From JBBQRS01 sp038214535 (GTDB lineage: Bacteria > Chloroflexota > Anaerolineae > CG2-30-64-16): a DNA stretch of 52,213 bases. The stretch lies in contig JBBQRS010000020.1 of the NCBI GenBank assembly GCA_038214535.1, positions 1 through 52,213 on the forward strand, read 5' to 3'. How positions within the stretch are numbered: the stretch's first letter is position 1; each line of letters starts with the position of its first letter. The notes beneath the pieces are model-generated. The model ran no database searches, was not told the origin of the DNA, and saw only the letters and a list, made by a program, of their open reading frames with translations. Of this stretch, positions 8,133 through 16,860 are shown in pieces. A program made the translations under genes and the position numbers.

Positions 8133-8893
8133 CCGGGCAGGACGCGGCTTAGAAAGTCAAGTGTAATCCGGGCCGCCTGATCGAACTCGCAGTCGAGGAT
8201 CACGCAATGGGTTGAGTTCTCCAGCCAGTGAATCTCCTTGCGTGTAGACCGCACGCTGCGTGCGAGGTATTCCGGCGTCTCTGCGCTGACTGCTGTGTCG
8301 AGCCGGCCCTGTACGATGAGCAACGGCTGGCGGATTTGAGGGAGCCGTCGCTGGGTTTCTCCCTGTAGCCTGAACAACTCTCGCGCGGCGCGCAACGGGT
8401 AGACGGTGTAACCCTGCCACAACAGGCCGTCGTCTACTTGATTCTTATTGACATAAGGCGAGAACGGCGCGGCAACCCGCATCGCGATCTGGCGTGGGCG
8501 GCTGAGGGCTAGTTTGACGGCCGGCGCGTAAGTCAGGATCGCGGCCACTTCCGGGTGCGTCGCCGCGAACTGAAGGGCCAGCAACCCGCCCAACGACTCG
8601 CCGCCGATCACAACCCGTTCGCAGCGTGTAGACAGTTGGCGGTAGGTCGCCTCGACCGCTTCCAGCCAATCTTGCCGGTGATAACGATTGGCATCTTCGG
8701 GCCGGGTCATGTGACCGGGTAGCAATGGTGCGGCGACCGTGTACCCGTTTTCGGCCAACGTTCGGGCGAGTGGGCGCACCTCGGCCGTGGTCGCGGTGAA
8801 GCCATGGATCAGCAAGACGCCGATTGGCCCGCCTTGCCAGAGGAATGACCCGCCCTCCAGGTGCGCATTACGCATAAGATTTTGCTGCGCCAT
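8078..8893 (-). CDS. Alpha/beta hydrolase (carboxylesterase/monoacylglycerol lipase type)
   Basis: A 271-residue alpha/beta hydrolase. The oxyanion region is LLIHGFTATTAEVRPLA, the nucleophile elbow is GGESLGG, the acid is probably Asp in QGRLDTAVS, and the histidine is in NSTHCVIL. Size and motifs match carboxylesterases of the Est30/monoglyceride lipase type that act on short or medium acyl esters in the cytoplasm. The start at 8893 has GAGG upstream; a GTG nine bases earlier is possible. A near-consensus promoter lies at 8921-8949. The C-terminal 18 residues are read from DNA that also encodes the end of the ferredoxin, so the true C-terminus may be longer than the fold requires. Confidence 0.85.
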   Translation of the reverse strand: MAQQNLMRNAHLEGGSFLWQGGPIGVLLIHGFTATTAEVRPLARTLAENGYTVAAPLLPGHMTRPEDANRYHRQDWLEAVEATYRQLSTRCERVVIGGESLGGLLALQFAATHPEVAAILTYAPAVKLALSRPRQIAMRVAAPFSPYVNKNQVDDGLLWQGYTVYPLRAARELFRLQGETQRRLPQIRQPLLIVQGRLDTAVSAETPEYLARSVRSTRKEIHWLENSTHCVILDCEFDQAARITLDFLSRVLPGYSSVMVTAPSAHVDSQV

Positions 8894-8920
8894 CTTCCTC
8901 ACCTCGCTTCAATATGCTCG

Positions 8921-8949
8921 ATTATAGCACGATCAGTCGCGCATGTGAA
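8921..8949 (-). promoter_or_regulatory. Strong housekeeping-type promoter for the hydrolase gene
   Basis: On the minus strand there is TTCACA (8944-8949), a 17-base spacer, and TATAAT (8921-8926), the latter preceded by TGC as an extended -10. The start of transcription would be about 20-30 bases upstream of the hydrolase start codon. Confidence 0.7.
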
Positions 8950-8969
8950 TGCAGAAGTTCGCTGTTGCG

Positions 8970-8998
8970 TTGACAAATCGCCGTCTGAATGGTAATGT
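8970..8998 (+). promoter_or_regulatory. Housekeeping-type promoter for the aldo/keto reductase gene
   Basis: TTGACA (8970-8975), a 17-base spacer and TAATGT (8993-8998), about 75 bases before the ATG at 9073. Together with the minus-strand promoter next to it this makes a compact divergent promoter region. Confidence 0.6.
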
Positions 8999-9072
8999 AG
9001 TGCGCGTTTGCGCAATTATGCATCCCCGCACGTATCTGGTTGACGCATCTCTTGTTTGAAAGGAGATTTCAC

Positions 9073-10074
9073 ATGGAGTACAGATCACTGGGCCGAACCG
9101 GTGTTGAGGTGTCGGCGCTTTGCCTGGGCGCGATGAACTTTGGCGGCCCGACCGAAGAACAGGAATCCGCGGCCATCATCAACTCTGCCCTCGATCAGGG
9201 GATTAACTTCATTGACACCGCCAATGTCTACAACAACGGCGAGAGTGAGCGCATTGTCGGACGCGTGCTGGCCGATGGCAGCAAGCGTGACCGGGTTGTA
9301 CTGGCGACCAAAGTCTACGGTAACATGGGCGACGGCCCGAATGATGGGGGCGTCAGCCGCTTTCATATCATGAAGGCGTGCGAGGACTCGCTGCGGCGTC
9401 TGCAGACCGATCACATTGACCTGTATCAGCTTCATCGCCCCGGCCTGAACGTGCCCCAGGATGAGACATTGCGCGCCTTTGACGATCTGGTGCGCGCGGG
9501 CAAAGTTCGCTACACTGGCTGCTCGACGCATCCGGCGTGGTTCGTCATGGAGGCGTTGAGCGTGAGCGAACGGCTGGGCCTGGCGCGTTACATCAGCGAA
9601 CAGCCGCCTTATAATCTACTCGACCGCCGCATCGAAAACGAGTTGGTGCCGTTGTGTCTCAAGCATGGGCTGGCGATCTTGCCCTGGTCGCCGCTGGCGG
9701 GGGGCATCCTGGCCGGGCGTTATCCGCCCGGCCAGGAGATTCCGGATGGCTCACGCGGCGAGCGCGCCGGCGAGATGTTCCGGGCGCGTATCACCGATCG
9801 CGGCCGTGTGGTCGGCGCGCAGGTGGCCGAGATGGCGCATGAGCGCGGCCTCACCGGCGCGCAACTGGCGCTGCTCTGGGTGAAAGATCAGCCGGGCGTG
9901 ACGGCGCCGATCTTCGGCCCGCGCACGCTGGCGCAAGCGGAAGAGCAAATCGCCGTCGCCGACATGCATCTCTCTGATACCGACCGCGTCTCGTTCGACG
10001 CGTTGGTGCATCCGGGCACGGCCGTTTCTGACTTTCACAACTCGAATGAGTGGATGAAAGCCCGCGTTTATTAG
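9073..10074 (+). CDS. Aldo/keto reductase
   Basis: A 333-residue NAD(P)H-dependent oxidoreductase with a TIM-barrel fold. The catalytic tetrad is visible: Asp and Tyr in DTANVYNNGESE, Lys in VLATKVYG, and His in DLYQLHRPG. The opening MEYRSLGRTGVEVSALCLG is typical of the YajO/Tas-like and general stress protein 69-like group. GGAG lies 9 bases before the ATG at 9073; an upstream in-frame start has no ribosome site. It is a single-gene unit between its own promoter and a hairpin repeat. Substrate cannot be inferred. Confidence 0.92.
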   Translation: MEYRSLGRTGVEVSALCLGAMNFGGPTEEQESAAIINSALDQGINFIDTANVYNNGESERIVGRVLADGSKRDRVVLATKVYGNMGDGPNDGGVSRFHIMKACEDSLRRLQTDHIDLYQLHRPGLNVPQDETLRAFDDLVRAGKVRYTGCSTHPAWFVMEALSVSERLGLARYISEQPPYNLLDRRIENELVPLCLKHGLAILPWSPLAGGILAGRYPPGQEIPDGSRGERAGEMFRARITDRGRVVGAQVAEMAHERGLTGAQLALLWVKDQPGVTAPIFGPRTLAQAEEQIAVADMHLSDTDRVSFDALVHPGTAVSDFHNSNEWMKARVY

Positions 10075-10092
10075 AGATCTGTCCGCATCTCC

Positions 10093-10145
10093 GGTAGTTT
10101 AGCCCCTTGTGGGCGTAACCGACACCCACAAGGGGCTAAACTACC
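10093..10145. repeat. Hairpin repeat, family B (copy 1)
   Basis: Perfect 21-bp arms (10093-10113 and 10125-10145) that begin GGTAGTTTAGCCCCTTGTGG, with an 11-base loop. Related, less perfect copies lie at 13951-14013 and 47296-47353. It follows the aldo/keto reductase stop by 18 bases and could act as a transcription stop. Confidence 0.9.
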
Positions 10146-10191
10146 GAGTATACGGGTTGACACTAACATCAAGGATGATGAGGAGAAAGCA

Positions 10192-11835
10192 TTGCGAAGA
10201 CCTGAACCTCCCCCAAAACCGAAGGAATATACCCCCTACGTCTTGCTGGACGATCAAGCCGCCCGGGCGCTTTACCGGGGTTTCGATCAGATGGCGGAAC
10301 TGCTGGCGCTGACCCTGGGGCCAACCAAAGGCACCGTCCTCAGCGAGCGTTTCCAGCGCGACCCGGAAATCCTCGAAGACGCGGCGACTCTAGCGCGGCG
10401 CATCCTGTCTTTCCGCTATCGCGCCGATAGCGCGGGGGCCATGATGGTTCGCCATCTTGCGTGGCGCGTCCACATGCGCGCCGGCGACGGCACCGCTACT
10501 GCGGCTGTGTTGGCGCGCGCCGTCCTCCGCGAGGCGACGCGCTACATCCAGGCCGGCGGCAACCCCATGCTGGTGCGATCTGGCATCGAGAAGGGTTTGC
10601 GCGTGGCCTATGACGCGCTGACTCAGATGGCGCAGGATGTGGAAGGCGAAGAAGCGCTCACCCAGATCGCCGAGTCGCTGACCGGTGAACGCCGGTTGAG
10701 CGTGGTGCTGGGCGAAATGTTCGATGTCCTTGGGCCGAACGCGCACATCACCGTCGAAAACTACGTGGCCCCTTACCTGGAGCGCGTCTACTACAGCGGC
10801 GGGCGTTGGTCGGCGCAGGTGCAATCGCCCTATCTGTTGACCGATACTGGCGGCCGGCGCGCGATTCAGGAAGAGTGCCAGGTGGTCGTCTATCAGGGTC
10901 GCGTCCAGACGATTGACGATGTGACACCGCTGCTCGAAGTGCTGGCGACGCGTGAGAAGAAGCCTTTGCTGCTGATCACGCAGGAAGTGAGCGGTGACGC
11001 GCTGGGTGCGCTGGTTTCGGCGCATCATCGCGGCGACTTACAGTGCATCCTCGTCGGCCTGAAGCGCGTGGGCGATAACCAGCGCAACGACTTCATGGAT
11101 CTGGCGCTGATGACCGGCGCGAAGCTGTTGGGCCGGGAACAGGGCACTACCCTGGCAGACCTCACTACAGATGATTTCGGCTCGGTGCGCCGCGCCGAGG
11201 CATCGGCGAATGACCTGCTGCTGAGCGACGCGGGCGGCGATCAGGCCGAGATTCGCCGGCGCGTTGAGCAGTTGCGCGCCTACCTGGGTACGCTGATCGA
11301 GCAGGGCGAAGAACGCAATGAGGTTCTGCTGCGCGTCGGGCGGCTCAGCGGCGGCGTCGGCGTGCTGAAGATCGGCGCGCAGACCAAGACCGCGCGCGAA
11401 GTGTTGAGCCAGAAGGCCGAGAAGGCCATCTCCTCGATGCGCATCGCCATGGAAAAGGGCATGGCCCCCGGCGGCGGCGTCGCTTACGTGTATGCCGCGG
11501 ACGCCGTGCGCGATGCGGCGCAGGAGATGGAAGGCGATCAGAAGCAAGGCATGTTGATTCTGGCCCGTGCGCTCGAAGAACCTTTCCTGCGGATCGTGCA
11601 GAACAGCGGTGTGGCTGAATCGAAGACGATGTTGGCTGATCTCCGACGGTTGGGGGGCGACGCAGTGTTCGACGCCACCACCGGGCGGATGACCACGCAG
11701 GATCGGCTCAACCTGTGGGACCCCGTCGGGGTGTTATGGGAAGCGCTGGATGCGGGGGCGAGCGGCGGTATGATGGCGCTGACGGTGGGCGCGCTGGTGC
11801 TGCATCGCAAGCCAGCGGAAAGTATGGAACCCTGA
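10192..11835 (+). CDS. Divergent GroEL-like (Cpn60) protein, likely hydrolysis-impaired
   Basis: A 547-residue homologue of GroEL over its full length. Recognisable blocks are LALTLGPTKGTVL, ILEDAATLARRI (keeps the Asp equivalent to GroEL Asp52), GDGTATAAVL (keeps Asp87), RVGRLSGGVGVLKIGA and GMAPGGGVAY. Gapless alignment back from GGGVA puts Lys411 (EKAISSMR) where GroEL has Asp398, the residue needed for ATP hydrolysis. The C-terminus lacks the GGM-rich tail. The first 20 residues are proline-rich and unlike GroEL. The TTG start has AGGAG six bases upstream. It is followed after one base by the propeller gene and then the DsrE-like gene, with no GroES nearby. It is probably a specialised paralogue rather than the housekeeping chaperonin. 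Confidence 0.85.
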   Translation: MRRPEPPPKPKEYTPYVLLDDQAARALYRGFDQMAELLALTLGPTKGTVLSERFQRDPEILEDAATLARRILSFRYRADSAGAMMVRHLAWRVHMRAGDGTATAAVLARAVLREATRYIQAGGNPMLVRSGIEKGLRVAYDALTQMAQDVEGEEALTQIAESLTGERRLSVVLGEMFDVLGPNAHITVENYVAPYLERVYYSGGRWSAQVQSPYLLTDTGGRRAIQEECQVVVYQGRVQTIDDVTPLLEVLATREKKPLLLITQEVSGDALGALVSAHHRGDLQCILVGLKRVGDNQRNDFMDLALMTGAKLLGREQGTTLADLTTDDFGSVRRAEASANDLLLSDAGGDQAEIRRRVEQLRAYLGTLIEQGEERNEVLLRVGRLSGGVGVLKIGAQTKTAREVLSQKAEKAISSMRIAMEKGMAPGGGVAYVYAADAVRDAAQEMEGDQKQGMLILARALEEPFLRIVQNSGVAESKTMLADLRRLGGDAVFDATTGRMTTQDRLNLWDPVGVLWEALDAGASGGMMALTVGALVLHRKPAESMEP

Positions 11836-11836
11836 T

Positions 11837-13603
11837 ATGACCAAAACATGGCAACGATTAGGCCCTGTCGCCTGGGGCGGCAGCGTCTTGAGCATTCAGA
11901 CCAACGTCCCCGGTGATACGTGGGCGGCGACCGGCGGCGGCTTGCTGGCGCGCGGCGAGGACGGCTGGCGGCCCGTGAGCGGCGGACCCGCCCAGGTGGG
12001 GCTGGTGGCCGCGCCGGGCGTGAACTGGTGGGTTGCCGGGCTGAACGGGGGGCTTGCCTCCACGCTCAACAGCGGGCGCACCTGGTGGGAACCCTTCCTG
12101 GACAACATTGACGAACCGCTGACTTGTTTTGCGGCGTCGCCGAGTTGGGCGATAGATCGCGTGATGCTCGCGGGCACGGCAGGCGGCGGCATCCTCAAGA
12201 CGATAGACGGCGGCCGCCGGTGGCTGGGCGCGAATTTCGGGCTGCAAGATTATACGGTGCTGGCGTTGGCCCCGGCGACCGACTGGTCGCGGCGTGAGGT
12301 GATCTTCGCCGGCACGTTGGACGGCGTCTATCGCTCATCCGGCGGCGGGCGCGCCTGGAAACACGTCGGGATGGCGGGGTTGCCCGTGCAGGCGTTGGCT
12401 GCCAGCGCGGACTTCGATCAGAGTGGCGTGGTTCTTGCTGGCTCGGAAGGCGCGGGCTTGTTCCGCACCACCGACGGCGGCCAGACGTGGGAACCGGCCG
12501 GGGACGCGCTCGGCCGCGAGGTCTCCATCAATGCGCTGGCGCGGATGACCGCGCCCGATATCGAAGTGTTCATCGCGGCGACCGACAACGGCGACATGTG
12601 GCGTTCCGAGGATCTCGGCGTGAGCTGGACCAGGACATACGAGAACGGCGAACCGGTGTTGACGCTTGCCGTCACCCCCGATGGCAAACAGATCTGGGCC
12701 GGCGCATCCGAGAGAGGCGCGCTGGCGTCGCATGATCTTGGGCTGACATGGATGCCGGATGAGACGCTGTGCGCCTGGGGTTTCCGGCGCTTACTGGGTC
12801 AGGATGACGGCGCAGTGTTGGCGTGGTCGCCTACCGGCGGCGTCTGGCGTTCGGCGGACGGCGGCGCAAGCTGGGAGCGCATCGCCGCAGGTTCGCACTA
12901 CGAGCCGATCTATGCGTATCTGGCGGTCGGTGATGGCGGCGCGCTGGAAGCGCGGACGGAGGCGCTGGTTCTGCGCAATGGTGACCGCGAATTGGCCGTG
13001 CTGGAAGCGGGTGATGCGCCCGTGGTGATGCTGGCTGCTGATGGCAAGCGCAGCGCAATCTTCGCGGCGGACGTGTATACCAATCTGTTCCGTTCGTCTG
13101 ACCAGGGTTTAACTTGGGCCGAGGTCGAGAGCCCGTGGGCCGGCCAGCAACTGCTGACGCTGGTTGTGGCCGACGAGGGCGCTGTCCCGGTCGCTGCGAC
13201 GCACGACGCCGATTCCGGCGCAGTAACCGTCTGGCGACATGCCGGCGGCGCGTGGGAATCATGGTTAGCGCGCCCGGCAGGGTGGGCAGGCGCAGCGGTG
13301 GTCCCGTTGACGGGAGAAACTTCAGCCCTGATTGCGGGCGAAGTGTGGTCGCATCGCGACGACGCGGGCTGGCAGCAGGCAACTCTGCCCGAAGACGCCG
13401 GCACGGTGGTCGCGCTGGCGCAGAATGGTGACGCGCAATGCCTGATTGCCGGGCGCGCCGTGCTCCGCAAGACGCAGACGGGCGAATGGGAAGCCTTCGC
13501 GGTGTCTGATGAGGCGGCGAACCCGGTGGATCTGCTGATCCAGGCCGACGGCAGCGTCTTGCTGCTGGACGCCGCCGGGACGATCTGGAAGTTAGAGGCG
13601 TAA
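11837..13603 (+). CDS. BNR/Asp-box beta-propeller protein
   Basis: A 588-residue protein with no signal peptide or membrane segment, so probably cytoplasmic. It shows repeated Asp-box motifs (S-x-D-x-G-x-x-W): KTIDGGRRW, RSSGGGRAW, RTTDGGQTW, RSEDLGVSW, ASHDLGLTW, RSADGGASW and RSSDQGLTW. This marks a sialidase/sortilin-type beta-propeller over about the first 420 residues, with a more diverged remainder. The gene begins one base after the chaperonin-like stop and ends one base before the DsrE-like start, so the three are one operon. A client-binding or scaffold role for the propeller next to a modified chaperonin is an inference. No catalytic sialidase residues are identified. Confidence 0.82.
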   Translation: MTKTWQRLGPVAWGGSVLSIQTNVPGDTWAATGGGLLARGEDGWRPVSGGPAQVGLVAAPGVNWWVAGLNGGLASTLNSGRTWWEPFLDNIDEPLTCFAASPSWAIDRVMLAGTAGGGILKTIDGGRRWLGANFGLQDYTVLALAPATDWSRREVIFAGTLDGVYRSSGGGRAWKHVGMAGLPVQALAASADFDQSGVVLAGSEGAGLFRTTDGGQTWEPAGDALGREVSINALARMTAPDIEVFIAATDNGDMWRSEDLGVSWTRTYENGEPVLTLAVTPDGKQIWAGASERGALASHDLGLTWMPDETLCAWGFRRLLGQDDGAVLAWSPTGGVWRSADGGASWERIAAGSHYEPIYAYLAVGDGGALEARTEALVLRNGDRELAVLEAGDAPVVMLAADGKRSAIFAADVYTNLFRSSDQGLTWAEVESPWAGQQLLTLVVADEGAVPVAATHDADSGAVTVWRHAGGAWESWLARPAGWAGAAVVPLTGETSALIAGEVWSHRDDAGWQQATLPEDAGTVVALAQNGDAQCLIAGRAVLRKTQTGEWEAFAVSDEAANPVDLLIQADGSVLLLDAAGTIWKLEA

Positions 13604-13604
13604 G

Positions 13605-13955
13605 GTGCAGGCCGACAAGTCTTTGGTGATCATCTTCAATTCTGACGGCATGGGGCGCGCCGACACGCAGGAGTTGCCGCAGATTCTCGCGGGCAAGTTC
13701 CTCGCGCTGATTGACGACGCGCGCATGTTGCCGGACGCGATCTGTTTCTATGCCGATGGCGTGAAACTGGCGTGCGAGGGGTCACCCGTGTTGGCGCAGC
13801 TTGAAGCGCTGGAGCAGAAGCGCGTGCGGTTGGTCGTCTGCAAGACGTGCCTGGACTACCTCGGCCTGGCCGGGCAGGTGCGCGTGGGCGTGGTGGGCGG
13901 CATGACCGACATCATCACCGCCATGTGGGAAGCGGATTCGGTCGTCACGCTGTAG
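13605..13955 (+). CDS. DsrE-fold protein resembling the YedF C-terminal domain
   Basis: A 116-residue protein resembling the DsrE-like C-terminal domain of YedF-type sulfurtransferase-like proteins. Hallmarks are LVIIFNSDGMGRADTQEL, GVKLACEGSPVL and VVCKTCLDYLGL, where the Cys of KTCLDY is the conserved one. The N-terminal TusA/SirA domain of full YedF is absent. The family is associated with sulfur or selenium handling, but no selenium genes are seen here. GTG start one base after the propeller stop. Its stop codon TAG (13953-13955) is part of the arm of a family B hairpin repeat, so the original C-terminus may have been slightly different. Confidence 0.82.
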   Translation: MQADKSLVIIFNSDGMGRADTQELPQILAGKFLALIDDARMLPDAICFYADGVKLACEGSPVLAQLEALEQKRVRLVVCKTCLDYLGLAGQVRVGVVGGMTDIITAMWEADSVVTL

Positions 13956-14013
13956 TTCAGGGCCTTGTGCTCGTTTGTACCCATTGCCAACGCCCACAAG
14001 GGGCTAAACTACA
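13951..14013. repeat. Hairpin repeat, family B (copy 2)
   Basis: Imperfect inverted repeat with arms TGTAGTTCAGGGCCTTGTGC (13951-13970) and the complement-like GCCCACAAGGGGCTAAACTA, ending 14013. The stop codon of the DsrE-like gene lies inside the left arm. Confidence 0.8.
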
Positions 14014-14023
14014 GGGTTTGAAC

Positions 14024-14059
14024 CCCAGCCTTCGCAACGGGAGGCTGGGTTTCTGTTTT
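14024..14059 (+). terminator. Rho-independent terminator of the chaperonin-like operon
   Basis: Stem CCCAGCCT / AGGCTGGG with a ten-base loop, followed by TTTCTGTTTT. It ends the plus-strand three-gene operon and abuts the 3' end of convergent nadB. Confidence 0.75.
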
Positions 14060-14060
14060 C

Positions 14061-15671
14061 CTATTGCAGCAGCAGGCCGCGCTCATTGTCTATCGCGTCC
14101 GTGCGATAGTGGCAGCCCAGGCTTTGCCGGTTGTGGCGCGCCGCCTCGGCCACGAGCAACGCAACCTCCACCGCGTTGCGCAGGCCGATCAGCCCATCGC
14201 TCAGCGTCGTGCTGCGATAGAAGGTCTCGATCTCGTTCCACAGGTGGCGCAGTTCACGGATGGCCCGCGAGAGCCGGTCGCCGTTGCGCACCAGCCCCAC
14301 GTAGTGCCACATGATGTTCTGAATCGTCTGCATGTCGCCCTGGATCAGCGCCGGGTCGGCTTGCGCCGCCACGCCGCTCTCATCCCAGATCGGCACGGAT
14401 TCCGGGGGCGGGAGTTCGCTGTTCCCCGGTTGCGCCAACCACTCACCGATGTATTGCGCAGCACGATTGCCCCACACCAGACCTTCCAGCAGCGACGTAG
14501 AAGCGAGCCGGTTTGCGCCGTGCAAGCCCGTGCAACTGACTTCGCCCGCCGCAAACAGGTTACGGATACTGGAGTGGCCCCATTCATCCACGGCCACGCC
14601 GCCGCACGAGTAATGCGCCGCCGGAACCACCGGGATCGGCTCCTTCGTGATGTCTATGCCTGCCTTGAGGCAGGTGGCGTAGATGCTGGGGAACCGGGCG
14701 CGGATGGCGTCGGCGGCCATATGTGAGGCAATGTCGAGCAGCACGTAGGAGTAACCGCGCGTCTCCATCTGGTGATGAATCGCGCGCGCCACCACGTCTC
14801 TCGGCGCGAGGTCTTTCCACTCCGGCGAGTATTTCTCCATGAACGTCTGCCCATCGGGCGTGAGCAGCCGCCCGCCCTCGCCGCGCACCGCCTCGCTGAT
14901 CAGGAACCCTTCGTAGCCGGGGGCGGCCAGCGCCGTCGGGTGAAACTGCACGTACTCGGCGTTGATGATGCGCGCGCCCGCGCGGTGCGCCAGCGCCAGC
15001 CCGTCGCCGCGCGATCCGAACGGGTTGGTGGTGTTGCGGTAGATGCGCCCCAGTCCACCCGTTGCCAGGATCGTCGTCGCCGCGATGTAGCGGTGGACGG
15101 TGTGCTCGCCCCGGTCGAAGACATACGCGCCGTGACAGGCGATCGGCTGATAGACGGTCTGCGGGTCGCGCGAGTGGTGCGGAAACGTGATGAGGTCAAT
15201 GGCGGTGGCGTGCGTCTCGAAGGTGACGTTGGGACAGCGCCGCAGCGCCGCAATCAGCCCCTGGCTGATCGCCGCGCCGGTGGCGTCGCCCACGTGCAGG
15301 ATCCGCCGGCGTGAGTGTGCGGCCTCCTGGCCCCAGATTAACTCGCCGTTTTCGTCGCGGTCGAACTCGACGCCGGCTTTCTTGACCAGGACCTCTTCCA
15401 GCAAGAGCGGCCCTTCTTCTGCAAGGATGCGCGCGGCCTGCGGCAACGTGGCCCCCGCGCCCGCTGCGAGGATATCTTCGACCAACAGGTCGGCGCTGTC
15501 GTTGGGGCCGCGCCCCACGATGCCACCCTGCGCATAGCGGGTGTTCGATTCGCGCGCGTCCGGGTCGCGCGTCACGATCGTGATGCGCCGGTTTGGGTCG
15601 GCGGCGAGCTGGAGGGCTGCGGTCGCGCCCGCAATCCCACTTCCGATGATGAGAACGTCAGTCTGATGCAA
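14061..15671 (-). CDS. nadB: L-aspartate oxidase
   Basis: A 536-residue FAD flavoprotein that oxidises L-aspartate to iminoaspartate, the first step of de novo NAD synthesis. The FAD-binding motif LIIGSGIAGATAALQL is at the N-terminus. The succinate dehydrogenase/fumarate reductase-like active-site block includes HPTALAAPGYEGFLISEAVRGEG, RDVVARAI and HYSCGGVAVDEWG. The C-terminal helical domain is intact. It is the last gene of the nadC-nadA-nadB transcript, starting 25 bases after nadA. GGAG lies about 10 bases before the ATG. Confidence 0.95.
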   Translation of the reverse strand: MHQTDVLIIGSGIAGATAALQLAADPNRRITIVTRDPDARESNTRYAQGGIVGRGPNDSADLLVEDILAAGAGATLPQAARILAEEGPLLLEEVLVKKAGVEFDRDENGELIWGQEAAHSRRRILHVGDATGAAISQGLIAALRRCPNVTFETHATAIDLITFPHHSRDPQTVYQPIACHGAYVFDRGEHTVHRYIAATTILATGGLGRIYRNTTNPFGSRGDGLALAHRAGARIINAEYVQFHPTALAAPGYEGFLISEAVRGEGGRLLTPDGQTFMEKYSPEWKDLAPRDVVARAIHHQMETRGYSYVLLDIASHMAADAIRARFPSIYATCLKAGIDITKEPIPVVPAAHYSCGGVAVDEWGHSSIRNLFAAGEVSCTGLHGANRLASTSLLEGLVWGNRAAQYIGEWLAQPGNSELPPPESVPIWDESGVAAQADPALIQGDMQTIQNIMWHYVGLVRNGDRLSRAIRELRHLWNEIETFYRSTTLSDGLIGLRNAVEVALLVAEAARHNRQSLGCHYRTDAIDNERGLLLQ

Positions 15672-15696
15672 GGTGATCTCCGGTTTCGAGTTCGAT

Positions 15697-16743
15697 TCAA
15701 CCGATGGCGATCATGCGTTCGACGGCGCGCGCCGCCCGGACGCGGATCTCTTCGGGCACGTCAATGACGTAGCGATTGAGTTGCAGCGATTTGAGCGTAT
15801 CTTCCAACGTGATCTGGTTCATGTGCGGGCAGCGCACCATGCACAGCCGCAGCATCTCTTTGTCCGGGTTGGCCGCCGCGATGTTGTCGCCCATCGAGCA
15901 CTCCGTGAGAATCAGATAGTGCGGCGCGTTGGTTTGCTGGATGTAGCGGGTCATAGATGACGTGCTGCCCGAATAATCGGACGCCTGCACCACTTCCGGG
16001 CTGCATTCGGGGTGCGACAGGATCAGCACGTCCGGGTATTGCTCTCGGACGGTGCGAATATCTTCCACCGTATACTTCTCGTGGACTTCGCACTTGCCAT
16101 GCCAGCCAATCATCTGATAATCAAGATTGGTGTCGGTGAAGCTGGGGCGGAGCGATGGGAAGATGATGTGCTTGCCCGTCTCACGCGCAACGTTGGAGGC
16201 CAGGTACTCATCCGGCAGGAAGATCACAGTCTCTGTGCCGAGCGATTCCACCACGGCGGCCGCGTTGCCGGACGTACAGCAGATATCGGTTTCCGCCTTG
16301 ACATCGGCGTAGGTGTTGACATAAGTCACGACCGGGACGCCGGGGAAGCGTTCCTTCAGGGCGCGCACATCGGCGGCCGTGATGCTTTCGGCCAGCGAGC
16401 AGCCGGCCTTCTCCGATGGGATCAGCACGGTCCGGGTCGGGTTCAGGATTTTAGCCGTCTCGGCCATGAACTCGACGCCGCAGAAGACGATGATGTCCGC
16501 ATCGGCGGCGGCAGCCTTGCGGCAAAGCTCCAACGAATCGCCCACGTAATCGGGGATGGAGTTGAAGAGCGCCGGCTCCATGTAATTGTGGCCCAGAATG
16601 ATCGCGTTCTTCTCGGCCTTGAGCTTATTGATCTCGACGGCGAGTTCTGCCTTGACGCGCAACTCGAAATCAGGCGCAATTTCGCCCAACCGCTGCTTCA
16701 GGTGCAGATACATCGCCTCGACATTGGTCTCGTAGTTAATCAT
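15697..16743 (-). CDS. nadA: Quinolinate synthase
   Basis: A 348-residue enzyme that condenses iminoaspartate with dihydroxyacetone phosphate to quinolinate, using a [4Fe-4S] cluster. The three cluster cysteines are seen in KAGCSLAESI, ICCTSGNAAA and VRCPHMNQ. The start at 16743 (MINYETNVEAMY) has GAGG upstream; the reading frame stays open for 27 further codons without a better site. It lies between nadC and nadB on the minus strand. The 112-base gap from nadC holds a palindrome (16787-16800) and a simple tandem repeat, so nadA may have its own regulated promoter. Confidence 0.96.
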   Translation of the reverse strand: MINYETNVEAMYLHLKQRLGEIAPDFELRVKAELAVEINKLKAEKNAIILGHNYMEPALFNSIPDYVGDSLELCRKAAAADADIIVFCGVEFMAETAKILNPTRTVLIPSEKAGCSLAESITAADVRALKERFPGVPVVTYVNTYADVKAETDICCTSGNAAAVVESLGTETVIFLPDEYLASNVARETGKHIIFPSLRPSFTDTNLDYQMIGWHGKCEVHEKYTVEDIRTVREQYPDVLILSHPECSPEVVQASDYSGSTSSMTRYIQQTNAPHYLILTECSMGDNIAAANPDKEMLRLCMVRCPHMNQITLEDTLKSLQLNRYVIDVPEEIRVRAARAVERMIAIG

Positions 16744-16786
16744 TTCATCGCCTCTCATTTTCTGTACTCTGGCAGTCTGGCCCGTT

Positions 16787-16800
16787 GTGATCGAAATCAC
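16787..16800. promoter_or_regulatory. Candidate operator upstream of nadA
   Basis: GTGATCGAAATCAC, a palindrome with 5-bp arms, lies 44 bases upstream of the nadA start. It differs by one central base from the palindrome in the nadC/ECF divergent region (17773-17786). The form TGTGA-N6-TCAC is CRP/FNR-like, but the binding protein is not in the window. Confidence 0.5.
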
Positions 16801-16806
16801 CATCGG

Positions 16807-16860
16807 CCATTCGCTATCCGCCACTCGCTATCTGCTATCAGCCATCTGCTATCAGCTATC
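16807..16860. repeat. Short tandem repeat of CTATC/GCTATCAGC units
   Basis: Degenerate tandem units such as GCTATCTGCTATCAGCCATC run for about 54 bases and overlap the stop codon end of nadC by a few bases. Likely a slippage-prone intergenic repeat. Confidence 0.7.
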
